Shown here: piece after piece, positions 15,632 to 21,231 of the stretch
Layout: each line of letters opens with the position of its first letter
How positions within the stretch are numbered: the stretch's first letter is position 1
Source: Candidatus Omnitrophota bacterium
GTDB lineage: Bacteria; Omnitrophota; Gorgyraeia; Tantalellales; Tantalellaceae
DNA: 21,231 nt
Reading direction: 5' to 3'
Assembly: GCA_018814505.1 (NCBI GenBank)
Contig: JAHIZQ010000182.1
Location: 1 to 21,231, forward strand
Notes under the pieces: generated by a model
The model's input: the letters and a program-made list of their open reading frames with translations, nothing else
Databases searched by the model: none
Told to the model about the DNA's origin: nothing
Translations under genes and position numbers: made by a program

Positions 15632-15661
15632 TTGACAAAACCGGTAATAATAGTGTAACAT
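15632..15661 (+). promoter_or_regulatory. Promoter of pgk-tpiA-secG
   Basis: TTGACA (15632-15637) is perfect, and TAACAT (15656-15661, four of six) follows after 18 bases. The pgk ATG is 43 bases further on. This makes the triose-phosphate genes independent of gap, which has its own promoter about 10 kb upstream. Confidence 0.5.
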
Positions 15662-15704
15662 ACCCCTTTATTTCTGTTTCTATCAAATAAGTGCGGAGGT
15701 ATTA

Positions 15705-16883
15705 ATGAAAAAGACTCTTAAAGATGTTTCGGTTGAGGGGAAACGCGTACTTATGCGTGCGGATTTTAATGTTCCTTTGGATAAAAAACACAATATCACT
15801 GATGATAGCAGAATAGTCGCCGCGCTGACGTCCATACAATACATTTTGGATAATGGTGGTAAGCTTATTTTGATGAGCCATTTAGGGCGGCCTAAAGGTG
15901 AGTTTAAATCTGAATTTAATTTGAATCCGGTGGCTGAAAGACTTTCAGCACTTCTTAACCGTGATGTGAAAAAATTAGATGATTGTATTGGCGAAGATGT
16001 CGAAGAAGCTGTTTATAAAATGAAAGAAGGCGATATTATTCTTTTGGAAAACTTACGATTTCATCGGGAAGAAAAGAAAAATGACGCTATTTTTGCTAAA
16101 CAGCTTGCTTCTTTAGGGGAAATTTTTGTTGAAGACGCTTTTGGTACATGTCATCGAGCACATGCTTCAACAGTTGGCGTTACGGAATATCTTCCGAGCG
16201 TTGCGGGTTTTTTGGTTCAAAAAGAAATAGAATACTTCGAAAAAGTTACCAAAAATCCGGATAATCCTTTTTGCCTTATTTTGGGCGGTGCTAAAGTCGC
16301 GGATAAAATTCCGGTTATTGAAAATATGCTGGACATAATCGATTATCTTTTAATCGGCGGTGCGATGGCATATACATTTTTAAAATCACGATGTAAAGGG
16401 ATAGGTGCTTCCAGGTATGAATCTGAAATGGCGGATACTGTAGACAAGATATTTGAAATGGCGAGGAAGAAAGATGTAAGCATATTTTTGCCGTGTGATC
16501 ATGTTGTAGCAAAAGAAATTAAAGAGACTGCGGAAACTAAAATTGTTGATGAAAATATACCCGATAATTGGATAGGATTGGATATCGGTCCGAAGACTGT
16601 TGACAATTATAAGGCCATACTTAAAGAAGCGAAAACTATTGTATGGAACGGGCCGGTAGGGCTTTTTGAAATGAAACCTTTTTCCAACGGAACGAAAGAA
16701 ATAGCGGAGTTTATTTCAACGCTTGACGCTGTTACAGTAATTGGCGGAGGAGATACGGCCGCGGCAGTTAACCAATTAGATCTGGGATCTAAAATGTCGC
16801 ATATGTCAACTGGCGGAGGAGCATCTTTGGAATATCTTGAGGGTAAAGAACTTCCAGGGATTGCCGCCTTAAGCGAGAAATAG
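15705..16883 (+). CDS. pgk: Phosphoglycerate kinase
   Basis: PGK transfers phosphate from 1,3-bisphosphoglycerate to ADP. The 392-residue length is normal. The N-terminal substrate domain has RADFNVPLD (18-26), R36, SHLGRPKGE (58-66), R118 (ENLRFH) and FGTCHRAHAS (146-155), where C replaces the more usual A. The nucleotide domain has GGAKVADK (194-201, K197), NGPVGLFE (315-322) and VIGGGDTAA (345-353). GGAGG stands a few bases before the ATG. The 151-base gap to tpiA has no clear terminator. Confidence 0.97.
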   Translation: MKKTLKDVSVEGKRVLMRADFNVPLDKKHNITDDSRIVAALTSIQYILDNGGKLILMSHLGRPKGEFKSEFNLNPVAERLSALLNRDVKKLDDCIGEDVEEAVYKMKEGDIILLENLRFHREEKKNDAIFAKQLASLGEIFVEDAFGTCHRAHASTVGVTEYLPSVAGFLVQKEIEYFEKVTKNPDNPFCLILGGAKVADKIPVIENMLDIIDYLLIGGAMAYTFLKSRCKGIGASRYESEMADTVDKIFEMARKKDVSIFLPCDHVVAKEIKETAETKIVDENIPDNWIGLDIGPKTVDNYKAILKEAKTIVWNGPVGLFEMKPFSNGTKEIAEFISTLDAVTVIGGGDTAAAVNQLDLGSKMSHMSTGGGASLEYLEGKELPGIAALSEK

Positions 16884-17034
16884 TAGTTGGTTATTTGTTT
16901 TGAATGTCTAGATGATTTTTTTCGATGAGGTGCAGTCCGTAACACAGATTTTTTTGTGTAAATCCAAGGACTTGAGAAGTGATGCAATACAAAGTGCAGA
17001 ATTGTTTTACTAAAAATATTGAACGGAGAAAAAT

Positions 17035-17820
17035 ATGAGAAGACCAATAATTGCTGGTAACTGGAAAATGTATAAAAATGTTAATGAAGCTGTGGAACTT
17101 ACGAATGAGATAAAGCGAGCGGTTTTCAATGTAAATAACGTGGATATTGTGATCGCGCCGCCGTTTGTTAATCTCAGTGAAGTCGGAGATATGTTACTTG
17201 AAACTAATATCCGGCTGAGTGCCCAGAATTGTTACTGGGAACAGGAAGGAGCTTTTACCGGTGAAATATCCGTTCCTATGCTTAAGAGTGTGGGGTGTCA
17301 GTATGTTATTATAGGACACTCAGAGCGGCGCAAGTATTTTGGAGAAACGGATTGTACGGTAAACAAAAAGGTAGCCGCTGTAATTGAAAATGAGCTTATC
17401 CCGATAATGTGTGTAGGGGAAACTTTAGAGGAACGGGAAGCAGAGAAGACTTTAGAGGTTGTTAAAACTCAGGTAACAGAAGGCCTTGCGGGGTTTGATG
17501 AGGCGTATCTAAAAACTTTGGTTATCGCGTATGAACCTGTTTGGGCTATTGGTACAGGAAAAACCGCCACGCCTGGTCAGGCGCAGGAGGTACATGCTGT
17601 GATTCGTAATTTGATTAAAGATTTGTATTCAGAAAATCTTTCTTCAGAAATTCGAATTTTATATGGCGGAAGCGTCAACCCGGGTAATATTGAAAATTTG
17701 ATGAATGAAACGGATATTGACGGAGGATTAATCGGAGGAGCCAGCTTGAAATCTGAGGGGTTTATTGATATAATCAAAAAGACGTCAAATTTGTGTACAA
17801 AAAAAGGGATTGAGGAATAA
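17035..17820 (+). CDS. tpiA: Triosephosphate isomerase
   Basis: TPI interconverts dihydroxyacetone phosphate and glyceraldehyde 3-phosphate. The 261-residue chain has all catalytic residues: N9 and K11 (AGNWKMYK), H95 (IIGHSERRKYFGE), E167 (AYEPVWAIGTGKTA, phosphate-gripping loop 6 following) and the ILYGGSVNPGN and DGGLIGGASL phosphate loops. The C-terminus is about ten residues longer than usual (SNLCTKKGIEE). CGGAG lies about seven bases before the ATG. Its TAA shares its last base with the secG ATG, a sign of translational coupling. Confidence 0.97.
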   Translation: MRRPIIAGNWKMYKNVNEAVELTNEIKRAVFNVNNVDIVIAPPFVNLSEVGDMLLETNIRLSAQNCYWEQEGAFTGEISVPMLKSVGCQYVIIGHSERRKYFGETDCTVNKKVAAVIENELIPIMCVGETLEEREAEKTLEVVKTQVTEGLAGFDEAYLKTLVIAYEPVWAIGTGKTATPGQAQEVHAVIRNLIKDLYSENLSSEIRILYGGSVNPGNIENLMNETDIDGGLIGGASLKSEGFIDIIKKTSNLCTKKGIEE

Positions 17821-18227
17821 TGTATATATTATTAATAATTTTTCACATCATGGTATGTTTAGTTTTGATAGCGGTTATTTTGTTGCAGGCAGGTAAGGGT
17901 GGAGGTTTAACAGAAGCATTTGGCGGCGAAGCCAGCCAATCTGTTTTAGGCACGCAGGCTCCTGTTATTTTGAAAAAAGCGACTACTGTCGCGGCAGTTC
18001 TTTTTTTAATTACATCTTTAGTTTTAGGCATAGTGACGGCAAGAAGGGGAAGGTCTCTTTTTGATAATATTAGCTTGCCTCTTAACGTGAAGGAGCCTCT
18101 TAAAAAAACAGATGTTTCCGGGCAAGATTCTGAAAAACAAACTGAACAAACAAATTTTTCAGGAAAAAGCCAGCCGAATCCTGACGTGGTTAAGTCTCCA
18201 GTGGAATCAAAACAGCCGGCAAGTTAA
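17820..18227 (+). CDS. secG: Preprotein translocase subunit SecG
   Basis: SecG is the small membrane subunit that assists SecYEG-dependent protein export. Residues 1-22 form the first membrane helix, followed by the family signature LLQAGKGGGLTEAFGG (21-36), and a second helix at about 54-71 (TVAAVLFLITSLVLGIV). The tail from ~75 to 135 is long, polar and low-complexity (S, Q, K, P-rich), as in many SecG proteins of similar length. The gene overlaps tpiA by one base; tpiA-secG is a common bacterial pairing. Confidence 0.92.
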   Translation: MYILLIIFHIMVCLVLIAVILLQAGKGGGLTEAFGGEASQSVLGTQAPVILKKATTVAAVLFLITSLVLGIVTARRGRSLFDNISLPLNVKEPLKKTDVSGQDSEKQTEQTNFSGKSQPNPDVVKSPVESKQPAS

Positions 18228-18276
18228 TTAGTTAACAGTGTGTGAGAACGATTAATAGTTAAGGAATCTGAAGTCA

Positions 18277-19914
18277 GTGTTAAAATTAAGAAATAATTTT
18301 GTGAGTTTCAGAAAAAAGTCGCTATTTCAAATAGCGGCTTTTTTATTTATTAGCATGTTTAGCGCAAGTTACTGCGAAGGAGAAGAATGGGTATCAAGGG
18401 ATGCTTATGTATATTCGGGCGCGAGTGACGCACGGATTTTAATACCATTTTTTGCTGATGATGCGACTTCAAGTTCGATTTGTTCGCTTATTTATAATGG
18501 GCTAATAAAAGTCGATAAGAATTTGAACATTATTGGAGATTTGGCTGAAGGTTGGAAAATCGCAGATGATGGAATTAACATAACGTTCTATTTAAGGAAA
18601 GACGTTTTTTGGCATGACGGAGAACCTTTTACTTCCAAAGACGTGAAGTTTACTTTTGAAAAAATATTGGATCCGCAAACGGTTTGCCCCTATATATCAA
18701 ACTATAGTGACATAAAAAGTATTGAAATCATAGATGCCTATACCATAAAATTTAGTTATTCTAAAGCATATGCGCCGGCGATTCTTAAATTTGGTATGGG
18801 CATTGTTCCTTGTCATTTATTTGAGCAATTGAAAGATATTCGCGGTTCAAAATATGCAAGGAGCCCTATAGGTACCGGGGCATACGTTTTTTCTGAATGG
18901 AAGAGTGGTCAATATATTTTATTGAATGCGAATCCTGATTATTATGAACATATTCCGGGTATAAAACGTTATGTTTATAAGATTGTGCCGGATCAATCCG
19001 TACAATTTCTTGAGCTCGTAACAGGGGAAGTGTCCAGCATGAATTTGAATCCATACCAATTTCTTTACAGAAGTGATACCAAACGTTTTAAAGAAAATAT
19101 AAATAAGTACAAGTATCTGGCACATGCATATACATACATTGGGTATAATCAGCAGGATCCGTTTTTTAAAGATAAAAAAGTTCGACAAGCCTTAAGTCTT
19201 GCGATAAACAAAAGGGAAATAATTGATGCAGTGCTTTTGGGGTTGGGAGAACCTTGTACTGGTCCTTTTTTGCCGGGAACTCCATATTATGACTTTACTG
19301 TTTCAGGTTATGAGTATAATCCGGAAAAAGCTAAAACACTTCTAAATGAAGCAGGATGGAAAGATTCGGATAAGGACGGTGTTTTAGAAAAAAACGGTGT
19401 AAAATTTTGTGTCAGGATAGCAACAAATCAGGGAACACAGGTAAGAGAAGACGTGGCAGTGATTGTTCAAAGTCAATGGGCCAAAATAGGCGTGAAAACG
19501 GAAGTTCAAGTAGTGGCTTGGTCCGCGTTTTTAGACCAATTTGTCAGTAAAAAGAATTTTCAAGCTGTGATTCTTGGCTGGACGATACCGCTTGACCCTG
19601 ATCTTTTTGCCGTGTGGCATTCCCAGTCTATAGGGGAAAACGGTCTTAATTTTGTTTCATACGTTAATAAAAAGGTTGATGAACTTATTGAGTTGGGCCG
19701 GGGTGAATTAAATCCCTTAAAAAGACAAAAAATATATAGGCAAATTCACAAGTATTTAAATGAAGACGCACCATATACATTTTTATTTAATCCGTATGCT
19801 CTTGAGGCTGTGCAGAAACGTTTTAAAGGGATTGATCCCGCGCCCGCCGGCATAGGTTACAATTTTATAGATTGGTGTGTGCCGGAAAATGAAGTGAGGT
19901 ATAAATTTGATTAG
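18277..19914 (+). CDS. Peptide/oligopeptide ABC transporter substrate-binding protein (SBP_bac_5)
   Basis: This protein captures peptides or similar solutes outside the inner membrane for an Opp/Dpp-type transporter. It starts at GTG 18277, about 12 bases after AAGGAA; downstream starts would remove the export signal. Residues 1-33 form a signal peptide: basic n-region (RKK) and hydrophobic core QIAAFLFISMF, ending SASYC. The cysteine lacks a canonical lipobox because tyrosine is at -1, so cleavage by signal peptidase I is as likely as lipidation. The family-5 fold follows, with LAEGWKIADDGINITFYLRK (94-113), VFWHDGEPFTSKDVKFTF and VRQALSLAINKREII. It is 545 residues, normal for the family. 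An intrinsic-terminator-like hairpin lies within the signal-peptide codons. Permease genes follow. Confidence 0.9.
   Translation: MLKLRNNFVSFRKKSLFQIAAFLFISMFSASYCEGEEWVSRDAYVYSGASDARILIPFFADDATSSSICSLIYNGLIKVDKNLNIIGDLAEGWKIADDGINITFYLRKDVFWHDGEPFTSKDVKFTFEKILDPQTVCPYISNYSDIKSIEIIDAYTIKFSYSKAYAPAILKFGMGIVPCHLFEQLKDIRGSKYARSPIGTGAYVFSEWKSGQYILLNANPDYYEHIPGIKRYVYKIVPDQSVQFLELVTGEVSSMNLNPYQFLYRSDTKRFKENINKYKYLAHAYTYIGYNQQDPFFKDKKVRQALSLAINKREIIDAVLLGLGEPCTGPFLPGTPYYDFTVSGYEYNPEKAKTLLNEAGWKDSDKDGVLEKNGVKFCVRIATNQGTQVREDVAVIVQSQWAKIGVKTEVQVVAWSAFLDQFVSKKNFQAVILGWTIPLDPDLFAVWHSQSIGENGLNFVSYVNKKVDELIELGRGELNPLKRQKIYRQIHKYLNEDAPYTFLFNPYALEAVQKRFKGIDPAPAGIGYNFIDWCVPENEVRYKFD
18312..18344 (+). terminator. 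Terminator-like hairpin inside the signal-peptide codons
   Basis: The arms 18312-18327 and 18329-18344 pair over nearly their full 16 bases: AAAAAAG-T-CGCTATTT with AAATAGCG-G-CTTTTTT, one T-G wobble. The downstream arm ends in six T and is followed by ATTTATT, the layout of an intrinsic terminator with an A-tract mirrored upstream. It is 84 bases after the secG stop and 35 bases after the start of the binding-protein gene. It could end the pgk-tpiA-secG message or act as a translation-sensitive attenuator for the transporter. Confidence 0.6.
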
Positions 19915-19955
19915 CTGATTTATCGGTAAGAGGAAAAAGAAGCGAAGGAAAATAA

Positions 19956-20029
19956 AGCTTTTTGTTACAGCTTTAACCAAAATTGAAAAGGTTCTTTCTC
20001 TTCTTTGGGGAAAGCTGTAACAAAAAGCT
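19956..20029. repeat. 19-bp perfect inverted repeat between binding-protein and permease genes
   Basis: The arms 19956-19974 and 20011-20029 are exact reverse complements (AGCTTTTTGTTACAGCTTT and its complement) with a 36-base loop. Inside the loop AACC (19975-19978) can pair with GGTT (19990-19993), next to the base of the stem. No T-run follows directly. Placement between a binding protein and its permease fits an RNA structure that keeps the binding-protein part of the message more abundant. Confidence 0.75.
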
Positions 20030-20057
20030 CTTAACAAGCTAACCAAATGGGGAAAAT

Positions 20058-21032
20058 ATGAAACAGTACATTATTAGACGTTTATTGTTGATTGTTCCGA
20101 TGCTTATAGGTATTTCTTTCATTATGTTTATTATAATGCATCTTGCTCCGGGAGACCCTACGGCTATAAAGTATGGTCTGAATTCCGAGGTTTCTGAAAC
20201 CGCAAAATTAAGCTTTGATAAGATGTACGCGCTAGATAAACCTATTTTAGTACAATACGGTATGTGGATGAAAAGGTTTTTTTCTATGGATTTTGGCATT
20301 TCATTTGTGGATGGACAACCCGTAATGTCAAAAATACTGTCGCGTCTCCCGGCAACTCTTCTTCTGCAACTAGTTTCACTTTTTATGATTTTTTGTATTG
20401 CGATTCCGATAGGGATGATAAGCGCGATGAAAAGGAATTCCTTATTTGATCGTGTAACGACAATTCTAGTGTTTATTGGTTATGCAATGCCTGGGTTTTG
20501 GTTCGCGTTATTGTTAGTTTATTTGTTCGGGTTTCGACTTAACTGGTTCCCGATCTCAGGTATGAGTCCCTGGTATTCGGAATATTTGAATACTTTTGAT
20601 AAGTTGAAAGATCTTATTTGGCATCTGGTTTTACCGGTTACTGCTACGGTTGCAGGGTCTTTAGCGGCATTGTCAATGTATACGCGCTCTAGCATGATAG
20701 AAATCATGTCCGAAACATATGTTTTAACCGCGAAAGCAAAAGGTCTCACCGATAAACGTGTAATGAGCGCGCATATTTTCAGGAACGCTCTTTTGCCGAT
20801 AGTGACCATAGCAGGATTAACTTTGCCGGGACTAATTTCAGGCAGTTTTATATTTGAAACCATTTTTGCTTGGCCGGGAATGGGGCGGCTTGGTTATGAA
20901 GCCATAATGAGTTATGATTATCCGGTTGTTATGGGGGTTGGAGTTATCGCGGTGTTTTTAACTTTAATTGGCATTTTTTTGTCTGATGTTTTTTATGCTG
21001 TAGTTGATCCGAGGATTCGGGTGGATGGTTAG
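20058..21032 (+). CDS. Peptide ABC transporter permease, DppB/OppB family
   Basis: This is one of the two inner-membrane channel subunits of a dipeptide/oligopeptide importer. The 324-residue protein has the N-terminal signature MKQYIIRRLLLIVPMLIGIS, the HLAPGDP segment (28-34), a periplasmic loop, and about six membrane segments (near 9-29, 98-122, 133-160, 188-208, 246-266, 285-311). The EAA coupling loop that contacts the ATPase is TAKAKGLTDKRVMSAHIFRNALLP around 224-247. FETIFAWPGMGRLGYEA (266-282) and the C-terminal VDPRIR are family hallmarks. GGGGA stands about five bases before the ATG. It follows the binding-protein gene across a 143-base gap with a long inverted repeat. Confidence 0.94.
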   Translation: MKQYIIRRLLLIVPMLIGISFIMFIIMHLAPGDPTAIKYGLNSEVSETAKLSFDKMYALDKPILVQYGMWMKRFFSMDFGISFVDGQPVMSKILSRLPATLLLQLVSLFMIFCIAIPIGMISAMKRNSLFDRVTTILVFIGYAMPGFWFALLLVYLFGFRLNWFPISGMSPWYSEYLNTFDKLKDLIWHLVLPVTATVAGSLAALSMYTRSSMIEIMSETYVLTAKAKGLTDKRVMSAHIFRNALLPIVTIAGLTLPGLISGSFIFETIFAWPGMGRLGYEAIMSYDYPVVMGVGVIAVFLTLIGIFLSDVFYAVVDPRIRVDG

Positions 21033-21080
21033 TCTTTTAGAGGGTCTTGTTCAGTAAAATTGCTTAGAAAGAAAGCAACT

Positions 21081-21231
21081 ATGAAGAGAATAATTTTTGG
21101 ATTAATAGTAATCTTAACAATGTCAGTTTGTGCGATTTTCGCGTCACAAATTACACGTTATGATCCGTTGGCAATGAACCTTTCTCCGGAAGCAATGCTT
21201 CAAGCTCCCTCTCAAGAACATTTTTTTGGAA
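21081..21231 (+). CDS. Peptide ABC transporter permease, DppC/OppC family (3' truncated)
   Basis: Only the first 50 codons lie in the window. They encode a hydrophobic N-terminal helix (MKRIIFGLIVILTMSVCAIFA, shown in part), then YDPLAMN and an APSQEHFFG segment, which in this family continues as G-T-D-x-x-G-R-D. It starts 48 bases after the first permease, which fits the usual DppB-DppC order; ATPase genes are expected downstream. The upstream AGAAAG is only a weak ribosome binding site. Confidence 0.8.
   Translation, partial: MKRIIFGLIVILTMSVCAIFASQITRYDPLAMNLSPEAMLQAPSQEHFFG

Noticed and set aside
16934..16972. Nested inverted repeat AGTCC/GGACT and ACAC/GTGT between pgk and tpiA
   Set aside because: The stems are short and separated by unpaired bases; not convincing as a riboswitch or terminator.

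Overview
The window is about 21.2 kb of AT-rich bacterial DNA in which every convincing gene lies on the + strand. The gene set (lipid-type glycosyltransferase, family-4 uracil-DNA glycosylase, priA-fmt, gap, pgk-tpiA-secG, dipeptide-type ABC transporter, many sensor kinases, and an excisionase-type HTH fused to a receiver domain) together with short dispersed palindromic repeats recalls uncultured Gram-negative candidate phyla such as Omnitrophota. That placement is inference from gene style; there is no rRNA or tRNA here to test it. Sigma70-like promoters (TTGACA/TATAAT) and AGGAGG-like ribosome binding sites are visible.

Layout. 1-743: 3' part of a GT28/MGDG-synthase-like glycosyltransferase. 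759-1445: family-4 uracil-DNA glycosylase. 1571-2251: an unrecognised single-anchor protein lying between two copies of a 55-bp hairpin repeat. 2468-5488: priA and fmt. 5535-6743: gap with its own strong promoter and a perfect 21-bp terminator hairpin. 6744-7145: gene-free AT-rich stretch that contains a possible remnant mobile element with a 19-bp palindrome. 7146-13070: a probable operon of an HTH-receiver regulator, a 61-residue membrane peptide, a serine-palmitoyltransferase/AONS-like PLP enzyme, a FemAB/GNAT-like acyltransferase, an FkbM methyltransferase and a membrane histidine kinase with a V4R-like sensor domain. 13176-15540: a second promoter followed by a PAS-HisKA_2 kinase and a receiver-HisKA kinase that overlap by one base. 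15632-18227: promoter, pgk, tpiA, secG. 18277-21231: oligopeptide-type ABC transporter (binding protein, first permease, start of second permease), cut by the window end.

How they may work together. gap, pgk, tpiA and secG form a recurring bacterial glycolysis/export neighbourhood. Here gap is separated from pgk by about 9 kb of signalling and lipid-type genes, and each half has its own promoter. The most interesting block is 7146-13070: a PLP oxoamine synthase, an acyltransferase and a methyltransferase could make an N-acylated, methylated amino-ketone or sphingoid-like molecule, and the enzymes are bracketed by a DNA-binding response regulator and a sensor kinase. This could be a membrane-lipid pathway under two-component control or a Cqs/Lqs-like signal synthase-sensor system; the sequence alone does not decide. 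Also unusual are a terminator-like hairpin inside the signal-peptide codons of the binding-protein gene, a degenerate CGACATACGA repeat that runs into the start of priA and recurs before gap, and a 22-bp direct duplication around the first hairpin repeat.
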